64,000 nt of DNA from the NCBI RefSeq assembly GCF_000003855.2, contig NW_003101679.1, positions 1,463,062 through 1,527,061 on the forward strand, written 5' to 3'. This stretch comes from Blastomyces gilchristii SLH14081. Its lineage: Eukaryota; Ascomycota; Eurotiomycetes; Onygenales; Ajellomycetaceae. The notes beneath the pieces are model-generated. The model made no database searches. It saw only the letters and a program-made list of their open reading frames with translations, and had not been told where the DNA came from. The position numbers and the translations under genes were made by a program. Of this stretch, positions 12,819 through 23,787 are shown in pieces (position 1 is the first letter of the stretch; each line of letters begins with the position of its first letter).

Positions 12819-14876
12819 CTATTTCACCGATGCAACCACTTTCTCAATCTCCTTTGCTGTCTCCCTAACCTTCGGACAATAGTGCAGCCTCAATAGCTCG
12901 CCCTCCCACACGTTCCCCGCAAACACATTGCTCACCTCAACAGTCTGTGCTAACGGATCAAACACACCATCCCCCTTACGCTCCTCAGTATTCCACAACG
13001 GCGCAATTTTCCGCCCATGCTGCTTTGCCACACGAGTCAATAACGACAGCAGAGCCAGCGATGACTTCTCCGGCAGCTGTAATGAAGCGGTCATGAGCCG
13101 TTTCGTGAAGCCTGCTAGGCGGACTGGAGGAGCCGCGTTGGTTCCTTTAGCGATTAGGGTTGATTGGAGGCATCGGAGGAGAAGAACTGTGGGAGTTTGG
13201 AAGTTTACTCTGTTGTTGGCTTGGGAGTTTTCGGGGGCAGGAGTGGAAGGGTCGGGGAGGTGTAAGGGTTTATTGGGGTTGTATTCGATGTCTGGGTGTA
13301 AGGAGAGAGGGTATAGTGATTGATAGAGGTGGGTCATGAAGTAGCTGAGGTCGAGGTGGAGGGTTGAGGCAGCTTTACTGGCATCTTGGCCCTCGAGGAG
13401 AGCGAAGGCCGTTATGCAGCAGAGTAGAGCCTCGCGGGTTGTGTTTCTTGCGGTGGATTCCTCGGGGAAGTCAGTTTCGTCATTGGAGTTAGAGGCATCC
13501 GCTGTTTCTGAAGAGTTTGAAGGGTCTGCTTGCGCAATCAGTTCTTTCAAAGCTTCGAGGAGGTCACCGAAGAAGTCCTGGTTGATTAAGTGGGCGTATT
13601 TAGCAAGTCCTTCGAGCACTGCACCCATTAAGCTGGGGCTGCGGAGTTTCAGGACGCGGAAATAGGTGCCGAAGACTAGCTTTAACGTTTCTGCTTGCAT
13701 CTTATCCCGTTGCTCGTGGCTGACGAGGGCATCTGCTTCCTTCATGTCTTTCGCGACTGCATTTCGTTCCTTCATGAGCTTTCGTTCCTTTTTGGTCCTA
13801 AATTCACGCTTCATCTTCGGTTTTTTCCCATTGATTGTTTCGTCGTCGCCTTCCTTATCGATCGAATCCTTTGAACCTTTAAGAGAGAATTCGGAGAGTA
13901 GACGTAAGTGCAAAAAGGTATCCAATACGCTGGCGTGAACACGATAGTCTCGGGCTTTCATCATTTTAGATAGTAGGCTGACGGCTTCCATTGACACGAT
14001 CCCATCCTCATCGCTGGAAAAAAGCTTCTCGATCGTCTCCCGACATTTCACAAAGTTATCATCCACCTTCCGACGACCTAGTTGCGAGATGAGAATTTTC
14101 AGTAGTTCACCCCGGAAATTGAAATGGGGCACAGCAATAAGCAAGCTGCAGGCGCAATTGATTGCAACAGCTTTCAATCCCTCCGCGTCATCACCCTCCT
14201 TCGTAGTCCTCTGCGGCTTCGCAAACGAAGCTAAAAGCTTGACAGCATTCTGATACCCGGCAAGAAGCGATTGCTCAAAATTGCGAAGTTTCCGTACATC
14301 CTTTGATACCTTGGTCGTCGTGTCCTCCTCGCCTAACGGCCTTATTCGATAGCCAGGAATCACATCTCTATAAACAGCCACTTGTGTAGCCAATGCCAGC
14401 TTTTTCACTGCAGGGAGCGAGGTCTCCAATACCATGTCCGCCAACCTTTTAAATAAACCTGTATGTTCTTCTGGATCCTCATTTATAAGTTCCGCGATCC
14501 TTGCCAATTCCTCTTTCGCCTCTAAAATCTGGACTTTGGCAGGTATATGTGGCTTTGGCTTTTCAACAACTTCAGGCTCCGGTTGTTCACCCGCATCATC
14601 TTCGTCCGAATCGAATGGGTTTTCCGAGTCATCGTCCACAGTAGGCTCCGCGACATGCTCTATCGCTCCTTCCGCAGTCTTAATCGGGAGACGACTTTTC
14701 TCTTTCTCTCGTTTGCTGGCTTTGCGTGGGCGGCGCTCGTAGTCTTGCTCCAGGTCCCATTCCGCAGCTCGACTGTAAAAATCCTTCATAGAGGAGACAT
14801 TCGTAGCTTGTGTATGAGAGTCGCCATCCTTAGACGAACTGAGCCGCCTTCTTTTGACTGAATGTACAGGTGCCAT
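12819..14876 (-). CDS. NOC3: Noc3 homologue, nucleolar complex / 60S pre-ribosome export factor
   Basis: Single uninterrupted frame. The most likely start is the ATG at 14876 (685 residues, context ACCCATGGC, followed by MAPVHSVKRRRL). In-frame ATGs at 14912 and 14972 would add a short, unconserved-looking leader. Basic N-terminus and an acidic stretch (residues 80-100, DDDSENPFDSDEDD) precede a NOC3-type domain at about 115-210 (AKVQILEAKEELARIAELI, YRIRPL). A CBF/Mak21-type helical region occupies about 400-600 (SLMGAVLEGLAKYAHLINQ). Noc3 is an essential nucleolar protein acting with Noc2 in maturation and export of the 60S subunit; in yeast it also has a role at replication origins. Yeast Noc3 is 663 residues, so length agrees. 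It is transcribed divergently from NIP7. Confidence 0.93.
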   Translation of the reverse strand: MAPVHSVKRRRLSSSKDGDSHTQATNVSSMKDFYSRAAEWDLEQDYERRPRKASKREKEKSRLPIKTAEGAIEHVAEPTVDDDSENPFDSDEDDAGEQPEPEVVEKPKPHIPAKVQILEAKEELARIAELINEDPEEHTGLFKRLADMVLETSLPAVKKLALATQVAVYRDVIPGYRIRPLGEEDTTTKVSKDVRKLRNFEQSLLAGYQNAVKLLASFAKPQRTTKEGDDAEGLKAVAINCACSLLIAVPHFNFRGELLKILISQLGRRKVDDNFVKCRETIEKLFSSDEDGIVSMEAVSLLSKMMKARDYRVHASVLDTFLHLRLLSEFSLKGSKDSIDKEGDDETINGKKPKMKREFRTKKERKLMKERNAVAKDMKEADALVSHEQRDKMQAETLKLVFGTYFRVLKLRSPSLMGAVLEGLAKYAHLINQDFFGDLLEALKELIAQADPSNSSETADASNSNDETDFPEESTARNTTREALLCCITAFALLEGQDASKAASTLHLDLSYFMTHLYQSLYPLSLHPDIEYNPNKPLHLPDPSTPAPENSQANNRVNFQTPTVLLLRCLQSTLIAKGTNAAPPVRLAGFTKRLMTASLQLPEKSSLALLSLLTRVAKQHGRKIAPLWNTEERKGDGVFDPLAQTVEVSNVFAGNVWEGELLRLHYCPKVRETAKEIEKVVASVK

Positions 14877-15130
14877 GGGTAGTTGTGTTCGTCGCAAATA
14901 GTTTTCGGTCATGACGATGTTGTTGCTCTTAGAAAAAAATAAATTTGCGATGCAGAAATGCCAAGACTTCACGCTAGCAGAGAAATTTTATTTGCGGAAA
15001 AAGATCTCCATAGCTCCAGCTCCAGGGCATCCTCCACAACGGACTTGACGTAATCGTTCTTTTATTCTTTTGTTTCCCCCCCATTCATTATCTCTAGAGT
15101 GCGTATTGCCAAGAGAATACTCCTACCGCT
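14877..15130. promoter_or_regulatory. Shared divergent promoter NOC3/NIP7 (254 bp)
   Basis: The only sequence between the two start codons, which drive genes on opposite strands; if NOC3 starts at 14912 or 14972 it is shorter still. It holds an A/T-rich AGAAATTTTATTT stretch (14980s) and a pyrimidine-rich tract before NIP7. The former loosely resembles the RRPE element of ribosome-biogenesis genes, but the match is weak and I do not claim a factor site. Confidence 0.6.
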
Positions 15131-15879
15131 ATGCGCGCCCTCACAGAAACGGAGACCAAAACCCTCTTCTCCAAGCTCGCAAACTACACCGGCCGCTCCC
15201 TGAATAACCTAATTGCGCCTCCCCCCTCCTCTACCACAGAAGGCGGCGAGCCCTCAGCAGACGATCGCCATGTCTTCCGCCTCCATGGCTCCCGAGTGTA
15301 CTATGTGCGCCTCGCTATAGCCAACCTGGCCACTTCAGTGCCCCGCGAGAGCCTCCTTTCGTTAGGTACCTGCGTCGGGAAATTCACCAAGACTGGCAAA
15401 TTCAGACTACACATCACTGCATTAGATGTGATTGCGCCACATGCAAGGTATAAGATGTGGATTAAGCCGAATGGGGAGATGCCATTCCTTTACGGGGGCA
15501 ACATTGTGAAAGCGCATGTTGGCCGGTGGAGTGAGGACTGTCCTGAACATTCTGGTGTGGTGGTGCATTCGATGGATGATACGCCTTTGGTATGTTCCTA
15601 TCATGGTTTATACTGCATATATATCGTACTAGTCGTTCATTGCTTGGATGATTGCTCATTACTTTTTCTTGTATAATAGGGATTCGGAGTGACTGCTAGA
15701 TCGACGGCAGAAGCACGAAGGCTAGACCCCACAGGAATTACGACATTTAGGCAAGCAGACATAGGAGAGTACCTAAGAGAGGTAAGAAGAAAGATATCTC
15801 CGGGAGAAATCATAGTACCGTTTGCGCGGAGAGCGTTTTCTAACATGATGAATAGGAGGATACACTTTTCACCACGTAA
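15131..15879 (+). CDS. NIP7: Nip7 homologue, PUA-domain 60S ribosome biogenesis factor
   Basis: Three exons: 15131-15589, 15680-15781 and 15856-15879. Introns are GTATGT...ATAATAG (90 nt) and GTAAGA...GAATAG (74 nt, CTAAC branch site). The product is 194 residues. The last exon encodes only EDTLFTT and the stop, the normal Nip7 tail, and would be missed if the frame were read through. N-terminal [19 protein letters not shown], the pre-PUA fold, and the PUA half (residues about 95-180; [25 protein letters not shown]) are all present. Nip7 binds pre-rRNA and is needed for 27S/60S maturation, with a link to exosome-dependent processing. An insert of about a dozen residues ([16 protein letters not shown]) lengthens it slightly over yeast Nip7 (181 residues). 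Confidence 0.95.
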
Positions 15880-16714
15880 TTATTTGCCATACTTATTTAT
15901 TTTGTTTTATTTGTTTTCGTCCATTGCTTTTGTTGAAAAGTCTGGCGTTATTGTGTAATGGCTACCACGGGTTTTCAGAGATGTTTCATGCGGGAATAAG
16001 GGTCTCTCGATTACGTTTTGCTTCAGTTGCTTTCAGGCTGCTTGCTGCCTTTGTCCTGCGTCTCACTTGTCCCCGATCTATTACTGTATTTGGTTCCGTA
16101 TGTGTAGTGGCCTGCTCATACCCGGCATTCATTGCCATCGTCATCTTATTTTTTTGAATTGGAAATTGCCTGGGGATCTATAGAGTCCAACCTACCGCCA
16201 CACTAAATGACAACTTAGAGGATTGATCAATAGTATAAATATCTAGACGGATACTGTAGCTATCTCAATACAGAAATTGTTTTAGAAACTATTTGGCGTT
16301 TTGCTGCTGGTTGCCTTCACCAAATGGTGATGGAAATTTACATGGTGCACGTGACTTCCCAGCATTAGCCGCGCGCTTCGGATCAGATCGGTTCGTTAGG
16401 TTAGGAGACAGCAGAAAAAGAGCAAAAGCGGCATACAACAAGGCTGATACCGAGCTTTAGCAGCTATTTTTATTCCCATCACTATTCTAAATATTACTTA
16501 ACCGCTGGACAGTTCTTAAACTCTATATATTGAGTAATAACTCACCACGCTCTTGTCTTCAAATTATAAACAAACCTTACCTTACATACAGCTCAAGTCT
16601 GCACCCCGCCCCCGCCTTTGGTTTTTGTTCGCGCGTTTTGCAACCCACCGACCGTCTAGGTTGACGTTACTCCCATACACGATAAGGGAGGATACGGGTT
16701 TGAAGTCCCTCAAG
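15880..16714. other. Intergenic region between NIP7 and DCN1
   Basis: 835 bp with the NIP7 3' end and the DCN1 upstream region. The frame open from about 16553 continues into DCN1 exon 1 but has no conserved content before MPSLF and is best read as 5' UTR. No RNA gene or repeat seen. Confidence 0.5.
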
Positions 16715-18846
16715 ATGCCGTCATTATTTTCATCGGGTCAGAAACAAATGATAGCACAGTTTATCGGCATCACAGGTGCACGAGATAGCGTTGCTGGCAA
16801 GGTATGGCAAATGATTTTTTTTTATCCCTGAAACTGACCTTGATATTAATAACGGTGTATCCGGTTGATTTCATGTATCAGTCAACTATATCCATATTTT
16901 ATTAATACGCGCACTTCATATTGGTAAGATGTATACTAACTCTGTGATTTTTCATATCTAATTTCTAGCTTCTCAAAACAAACGGATGGAACGTTGAACG
17001 TGCTGTAGATGCGTAGGTTATATCTGTTTTGCTTCTTTCTAATTTTGCATCTGCCTCATTTGAACGGTGCTTTTTCTTTTCTTTTCTTTTTCCTTTTTTC
17101 CTTTCTCATTCATTTTAAGAGCAATGCTCTATAAGACCGTGTGGAATATCTCACGATGGCTGGGTCTGTGACTGCGCTTTATGAATATGGGTTGTTCTTT
17201 GCCCATGCTAAGACAAGGGATCTGGAGCAAATTACCCGGGCGTAGGAAGGCACTGAATATGCTTCTACCAAAGCATTCCCCAGGTATTTCCTGGGAAACA
17301 TTTGTCCCGCGCCACCAACTCGTCTGACATGGGGATTACCTGCATCTCTATATACCACCTTGGTTCCGCAAATGAATGTGCCTTCTGCTTCACATTAGGC
17401 CAATCATAACAGAAGACACTTCCCTACATTGATTTTCCTCGACAACCGTGAATCATACGTTTATCCGCTTTTGCACATAAATTATCTTGCCTCCAGCATA
17501 TCAACTTCCAGCCAGCAATCACCTACTCACATCCCTTTCTTTCTTTCTTTCTTTCCTCCTCCCTCACCACCACGGATATTTCTTCTAGTAGAGCTATATT
17601 TGATGGCGGATTGATCTCCAGCTCTCCAACACTATTCCTATCCGTCATCCCTCTCTCCGCAAGGAAGGCTCTCAGCACTGAAGCCCTGAATCGAGCAAAA
17701 GGACGTAGGGTCCCAGCATCTAAGCCCGTGGATTTCAAAGCTCACTGATAAAAACATTCCGGGCTCTAAAGCAGCCAACATGCCATCTCGCCGAGCGCAG
17801 CGGGTGCGGGCCACGTATGATTTGCGGCCATCATTGCATGCTATACAAGTCTTTTTTGCCTGACCCAGCGTCTATACCCCCTATCCCTAAAACTGGGTTG
17901 CCGTAGCAAGCTGACTTTCCTTCCACGCAGGTATTATCAGAACTCAGCAGAAAGCGCTTCTAATGCCTCGGTTGCGGATCTCAACAAACTATTTGATAGT
18001 TATCGCGGTATGTTGCAACCTTTTACCAGAGGTGTCCACATACCAAAATAATCGTGTCCTTCTGACGATGCAGATAGACGACCCTGCAGAGAACCCAGAT
18101 ACCATTGGGGTTGAAGGCGCGGTTAAGTACTTAGAGGCCATTAACGTGCAATTAGATGAAGTTGTTTGTCTTGCCATCGCAGAACATCTACGATCTCCAT
18201 CCATAGGAGAATTTACAAGAGAACCCTTTATTGACGGTTGGAAAAATGTTAAGTATGTTGCCCACTTTTTCAAATATCATCTCTCCCGAATCCCTCCTCT
18301 GTTTCTTTCCGTTATTATCGCCTACTCCTTTTGTTTCCCTCGTTTATGAACATCTTTCAAGAATTTCACAGCCACTTCTGCAGTTACTAACTCAAACGAA
18401 GCTGCGACACAATCTCGAAACAAACTTCCCACGCTGCATCGCTTCGCGCCCGCATCCCCAACGAACCCGACCTTTTCCGCCGTGTGTACCGTTACACCTT
18501 CCTAATCTGCCGCCTGGCGGGCCAGCGCAACCTCAGTATCGATATCGCTACGGAGCAATGGCGACTCTTCTTCACCAGCTCCAATGGTGGGATCAACTGG
18601 AACACACGCAGCACACCCTGGCTCGATTGGTGGATTGAGTTTATTGAGAGGAGTTGGAAGAGGCCTGTCAACAAAGATCTGTGGGAACAGGTTGAAGTGT
18701 TTATGAGGAAGACGAAGGAGGATGAAACTTTTAGCTGGTGGAGTGAGGATGGCGCGTGGCCGGGTGCCATTGATGAGTTTGTTGGGTTCGTACAGGCGAA
18801 GAGAGGTGGCAAGGGGCCTGCGGCGGAGGCTATGGAGGTTGAGTGA
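16715..18846 (+). CDS. DCN1: Dcn1 homologue, cullin neddylation co-E3 ligase
   Basis: Five exons: 16715-16801, 16969-17012, 17931-18007, 18078-18252 and 18402-18846; 275 residues, phases 0/2/1/2 all checked. Exon 4 begins after CAGATAG rather than the CAG three bases earlier in the same motif, because only that site keeps the DDPAENP frame. Intron 4 has a canonical TACTAAC. Residues about 5-45 form the UBA-like region ([27 protein letters not shown]). The PONY/cullin-binding domain follows ([67 protein letters not shown]). Dcn1 scaffolds the Nedd8/Rub1 E2 Ubc12 onto cullins, activating SCF-type ubiquitin ligases. The tail ends [13 protein letters not shown]. Intron 2 is 918 nt, much longer than its neighbours. 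Confidence 0.93.
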
Positions 18847-19978
18847 GCGGCCAAGGAAGTGATTTTTTTTTCCCAACTAGATGGCCTGTTCATTCCATGA
18901 TGTCTTGTGTATGTGGGTGAGGAAAGGAGACTGCGTATTTCTAATGGATTTAGAACGACTTTTATTTACGATCCGTAGCATATCTATCTGGACAACTGCG
19001 AGGCTCAAGTTGGTGGCTACCATGTTCGTTTATTATTCATTGCCGAGGGACGTCTAGGAAAGCGGGAGGAGAAGTGGATGGAAATGGCCGAAATATTCTG
19101 AAACAAAGATCAACAGGCAGAAATTAGACAAGAATGAAAGAAATGGCTCGGGTGTTACACTGTTGAGTACCTACACATATATACAAGGTATATATTCCGT
19201 ATTGCGGGTGGTAAAAAGGGCGCTTTTATATTTCATAGGATCGTAACGCACGTATCAAGTAAATCATAGACCAATTAACAAAAGATAGTCAAGGTCAATA
19301 GCGGAAGGAGGAATATGATTAGTGACTTTCTCAGAGCCAGCTGGAAAGCAAGATTTTCATTGTCATAAATCGACGACCTGCACCATCGGGTTTTGAATAT
19401 GCCAAAACTTGTATCAAGTATCATATAGAGCGGAAGAGCAAGATATCACTGCGCAGCCAAAGAAATGGAGGTGTGCGGGCAATTGTTTTGCACATCTACC
19501 TACCTACATGTAGAAAGCAAGGGGATTTGAGAAGCAGAACAAAGTAGGGGGGTAGAAAATCAATATGTTGCTTATTAAAGGACATGTAACAGAAGTGTTG
19601 CGGTAATGTGTGTGTTCAATGCAAGATTAGCTTGAGGCGGGGACTGATAGACGAATGGAAGGAGAGTCGTGTTACCAACCAGCCAACTTGCGATCATGGG
19701 TAGGGTAGGGAGCGCGATGAATCTTGAAGGCCGTTAACCCGTAGTCGTAGACACTCTGGAGGTATTTCTGGGTCGAATAGGAACGCACCATCGTGGTTCT
19801 CCCAACCTTATAATGGTTTAAAATATAGCCCCTGCTGCAATCACACCGAAACTGCTAATATTTCTTCTGCGTCGTTCAGCATGTTTTCTTCTTGTCACTC
19901 TAGCCTGCTCCTTGACTGTTCAGCAGTAAATATGTCAGTTCAACCTGTACGGGTCATAACGGAATGAACGAACAGAAA
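18847..19978. other. Convergent intergenic region
   Basis: 1.1 kb between DCN1 and the 3' end of the minus-strand PPxY gene. No supportable gene, RNA or repeat. Confidence 0.5.
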
Positions 19979-20860
19979 CTAGAATATATGGGCAGGTAGG
20001 GCAAACAGGTCCTTACACTCGTCCCATGTCAAGGACTCCTTCGTAATGTCCTTTGCCTCCCGCCAATTATGCATACACCACGCCGCAATGAAGAAGTCGA
20101 GGAATGCCTTCTCCAGAGCATCAATGTCTGTTTTCAACTCCAGAGTTGGTTTATTTATCTCCACTTTATTCTTGGTATCCCAACGCCTCCTCGTCTCGAT
20201 CGCAAGGAGTATACCGTCCTTGTCCTCTGCCTTGGATTTTACCCTTGTTTTCTTGCCTTTCAGCCTCCATTCGTAAAATTGCCCATCAGCCTCTTGAGTA
20301 GCTTCCGAGTCACTTGACCTCCTTCTCGCAGAGAGAACTGGCCGAGCTTCCAAGGAAGGCAAGCCATCCCCGCGAGCGGTCCAGCCATATCCGTATCTTG
20401 TCATACACTTGTTCATCTTCCCAAGCTTTTCGGAAAGATACTGCCGTCCGTCTATAAGTAAACCTCCAGTGGAGGACAGAAGTTGTGCTGTTTCCCGGAG
20501 AGCAAATACATCCTGTCTAGAGACATCACTCCCGGGAATTTGATATCTCTGGGCAATGCTATTAGGATCGGGCTTTTTCTTCCCAAGCCGTGTTACTAGG
20601 ATGCCAGCTCCTAGTTCGTAACCGTCCAACTCGTGGGAGAGACTGTAGAGTGGGCAGTCGGGACATTTTGATGAAACAACGTATTTACCATCGATTGTGA
20701 GGATCGTGGGTTGTTCTGAATCTGCGGTGCTGGGCGCTTGGCCCAGGGAACCAGGAACATGGGAAACGAGCGTCTCATAGGCTGGAGGAGCTTCCACAGG
20801 CCGTGGTGGGCCGCTGTCCTCGTAAGCAGGTGGTGGACCTTTATTATGATCTGGATCCAT
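19979..20860 (-). CDS. Unrecognised PPxY-motif protein
   Basis: Single frame, 293 residues from the ATG at 20860 (MDPDHNKGPPPAYE). The frame stays open 22 codons further upstream to 20926, but that leader lacks the flavour of the rest. Two PPAY motifs (residues 10-13 and 25-28) are textbook ligands for WW domains, such as those of the Rsp5/Nedd4 ubiquitin ligase. A CPDC pair sits at residues 66-69. The body (about 50-190) looks globular (DGYELGAGILVTRLGKKKPDP, LLSSTGGLLIDGRQYLSEK). A lysine/arginine-rich linker precedes a helical C-terminal section with several Trp (AFLDFFIAAWCMHNWREA). I do not recognise the family. A role as an Rsp5 adaptor or substrate is an inference from the motifs alone. 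Confidence 0.75.
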   Translation of the reverse strand: MDPDHNKGPPPAYEDSGPPRPVEAPPAYETLVSHVPGSLGQAPSTADSEQPTILTIDGKYVVSSKCPDCPLYSLSHELDGYELGAGILVTRLGKKKPDPNSIAQRYQIPGSDVSRQDVFALRETAQLLSSTGGLLIDGRQYLSEKLGKMNKCMTRYGYGWTARGDGLPSLEARPVLSARRRSSDSEATQEADGQFYEWRLKGKKTRVKSKAEDKDGILLAIETRRRWDTKNKVEINKPTLELKTDIDALEKAFLDFFIAAWCMHNWREAKDITKESLTWDECKDLFALPAHIF

Positions 20861-21492
20861 CACGGTGCACGCTAGGAAAATAGACCTGATTTCGTCTTTG
20901 GCTAGTATTGTATTCCCTAGTAACAAAAATTCCGGAGCCTAAGGTTAATGGCAATGTGTTTATATGTCACTTGAAAGGCATCGTAAAGTAGGGCATTTAA
21001 GGTCGTCAGGCAGGGATGGGGCAGTGCATTAATAACTGGAGGCAATATGGGAGAATTCGCCAATGACGACATATCATAGTAAACATTCAAGTAGCGGAAG
21101 GAAATATTATTCAGCGCAACTTAATGTGCAGGCAGGCAGCTAGTAACCCGCAACGCTTGATGGCGGGCATTATTTTCATTCAAAGGTAACGTACGAAAGT
21201 GATATAAAATTAATTGTTGCTGAAGATTGTCCAGAGCTTGCTGAAACCCAACGTGGTAACCTTTACATCACGTGATGATTAATACGTCAAACAAAGCAAA
21301 CAACCACCCAGAAGAGTAGTTAGGCTTCTTTTTCTCCGGGCTTCGACCGCGCGCTGTTCAAGGCTCAGCAGAAAATCGGGCGATAAGCAGAACATCCACA
21401 ATTCCGTTAACTAGTCCACGTCTATTTGCTGGGCCATCCTCGCTCCTTCTGGGTGCCCTAGTTAAAACCGAGCAACCGACTAAACTAAAGTC
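20861..21492. promoter_or_regulatory. Divergent promoter region, PPxY gene / SWIB gene
   Basis: 632 bp between two divergent start codons. A CACGTGATG sequence at about 21269 contains the CACGTG E-box core used by bHLH factors. No gene or repeat is seen; the minus-strand frame at 21358-21546 overlaps the SWIB first exon and is not supported. Confidence 0.4.
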
Positions 21493-23236
21493 ATGAACGC
21501 CGCGATGCAGCCCAACTACCGTGGATACCCCCCGACCACTCACCATCGTCCTCCTGCCACTCCGCGTCGAGGTGTCCCAATCCCTGGTGGGTTTTTTTTC
21601 CTTGTCCCGTTTTGTGCATTGTTTGCTTACTACAGTCTATTTTTTTCACCTTGAATCGCGACACTTGCTTTTTGCAAGGGTGTAACTATATGTATTAACC
21701 TTGTGTACAATCTCCAGGCCCCATGATGCCGGTCCCTCTCGCACAACATGCAGTTCCGAACCCTCAGCTCGCTCAGCGCAATGTCCCCAATCCTATAGAT
21801 ACTGCCTTGCGACGGAGTCGGAAACCAACAGACAAAAATCTTCCAGATGGGTTGGAGGAGTCAATCATAGGAGATGGTGTTACCCAGTACAAAAATATGC
21901 GAGATGTCGAGAAACGTCTGGATGCGGCGATGATGAGGAAGAGATTGGATATTCAAGATTCCGTCAATAGATCCGTGAAAAGATTCCGAACGTTGCGGGT
22001 ATGGATCTCGAATACCGTAGAAAACCAGCCGTGGCAGCGGGAACCAGGACAGGACGGTAACGGGAGCGGGCGTTACAAGGTCAAGATCGAAGGAAAGTTG
22101 CTTGATAACCAACCCGATACCTTTGATTCAGAAGGAAGCGACAGCGACGACGAACAAACTAAGACGAATGGCCAGAGAGACCCAGATGCGATGGAGGAGG
22201 ACTTGCCGCAAAAGCAGAAAAAACGTACCAAGAAACACTCTCTACCACAACGGAAGCGCCTGTCCCATTTTTTCAAGTCAATCACCGTTGAACTTGATAA
22301 AACCGCGCCCTCTGGCGTCGCAGATCTAGCGACTATCAATTGGACAAAACCTGCCATACCTTCCAGTGCGGTGTCATTACCCCCCAGCGCGGATTTTGAC
22401 TCTCTTGAGTTTTCTCGGGCTGCGGAAGTCAATCTCAATGCCACAATCAGTCTCGTAAGAGACGAGAACCCAGAGCGTTTCAAGCTAAGCAAAGAACTAG
22501 CGTCCATCCTGGATACGGATGAGGAAGCCCGCGGCGGCATTGTCCTCGGCATATGGGAGTATATAAAAGCGATGGAGCTTCAAGAAAGTGAAGAAAAACG
22601 CGCAGTACGATGCGATGATCGACTGAAAGCCGTATGTCAAACCAAAGTCGTACCACTCCGTTGACCTTCATATCCCTCACCTAAATCAGTCAACTAATCA
22701 AGAAAAAAAAAAAAACTCCACAGCTCTTCAACCGAGATAAAATGTTCTTCCCCGCCATCCCCGACAGCGCCAGCGCCCACACCTCTCCCCTCGACCCCAT
22801 CAAACTCCCCTACACAATCCGCGTCGACCGCGAATTCCACACCAACCCAACACCCACGGTCTATGACATCCGAGTCGCCGTCGATGATCCTCTCCGCGCC
22901 AGAATGCTCGCAATCACAACGACACCAGACTACCCCAACATGCTCCGTCAAGTTGCCAGTCTCGACGACCAACTCGCCCTCGTTGTCCAGGCACTCACGC
23001 ACTCCAAGGCTAGACACGCATTCTTCCAATCGCTGAGCCAAGACCCGGCGAACTTCATCAGGCGCTGGACGAGTAGTCAGAAACGGGATTTGGAAGTTAT
23101 TATGGGCGAAGCGACGCGCGGTGGCGGGGAGGATGGGAGTGGGGCGGAGTTTAGACGCGGGGGAACGAACAGTGCTTGGGATACGCCTGTTGCTGCGGAA
23201 GCGGTGAGGTATATGCTTGCGAAGCCGGGGCGGTAG
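21493..23236 (+). CDS. ssr3: SWIB-domain subunit of SWI/SNF or RSC (Snf12/Rsc6/Ssr3 family)
   Basis: Three exons: 21493-21586, 21718-22631 and 22724-23236; introns GTGGGT...CTCCAG (131 nt) and GTATGT...TCCACAG (92 nt); 506 residues. N-terminus is Pro-rich (MNAAMQPNYRGYPP). The middle carries the conserved block of BAF60-type proteins (KNLPDGLEESIIGDG, MRKRLDIQDSV, LRVWISNTVENQPW), then an acidic/Lys-rich insert. The SWIB domain lies at about 282-352 (FKLSKELASILDTDEEARGG, LGIWEYIKAMEL, RLKALFNRDKMFFPAIPD) and is split by intron 2 exactly at RLKA/LFNRD. The C-terminal half (DPIKLPYTIRVDREF..., ALTHSKARHAFFQSLSQDP, FIRRWTSSQKRDLEVIMGE) matches the family. It is a core, non-catalytic subunit of nucleosome remodelling complexes. 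Sequence alone does not say whether this copy serves SWI/SNF, RSC or both. Confidence 0.92.
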
Positions 23237-23787
23237 GTCCAGAGACGCAGAACGGAGATAGGGAAGGTTTTTGTGAAAACTCGAGTTTTTGAGTTGGGTT
23301 GGGTTTCCCAAATTCAGGAACCTCTACGAAGCACTGATTACACTGCGACGAGTTAGTTCCGGACCCTGTGAAGGCTCAGATTAGAAGGGGGGATGGATAT
23401 GTGAAGCCTATATTAATCTTTTATGATAGTTTTGGCTCGGCGTGAAATTTCATTTGAATGGGTAGATGGGATTATTGTTCCTTCTATAAAGATTCAATTT
23501 TCAATTTTTATTCTCCATAAGAATTGTACGTGTACTGAGTAAAGCCATGAAGTTGGATATATCTAAAGTATCCCCACTTGATGCAAGTATAGATCTTGAA
23601 TATGAGTCTTGAGAAGAATGTGATAAAAATAGAAATTGAAAGCATAACAGCTATAAAAGAATTCTGTTAACAACTATAATTCATTTTTTACAGAAATGAA
23701 AAAGTAAGAAAAGAAATACTCCAATTTGAGATATGTGATTACAGCCATTATTCATGAATAGTACTCATTTACAGATTACACAATTAA
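23237..23787. other. Convergent AT-rich intergenic region
   Basis: 551 bp between the SWIB gene and the SPFH gene 3' end. Increasingly AT-rich towards 23700. No gene or repeat is recognised. Confidence 0.5.

Noticed and set aside
17780..17850. ATG with a short basic frame inside the long DCN1 intron
   Set aside because: Only about 20 codons, and a join to the next DCN1 exon would displace the conserved UBA region. No evidence for an alternative start.
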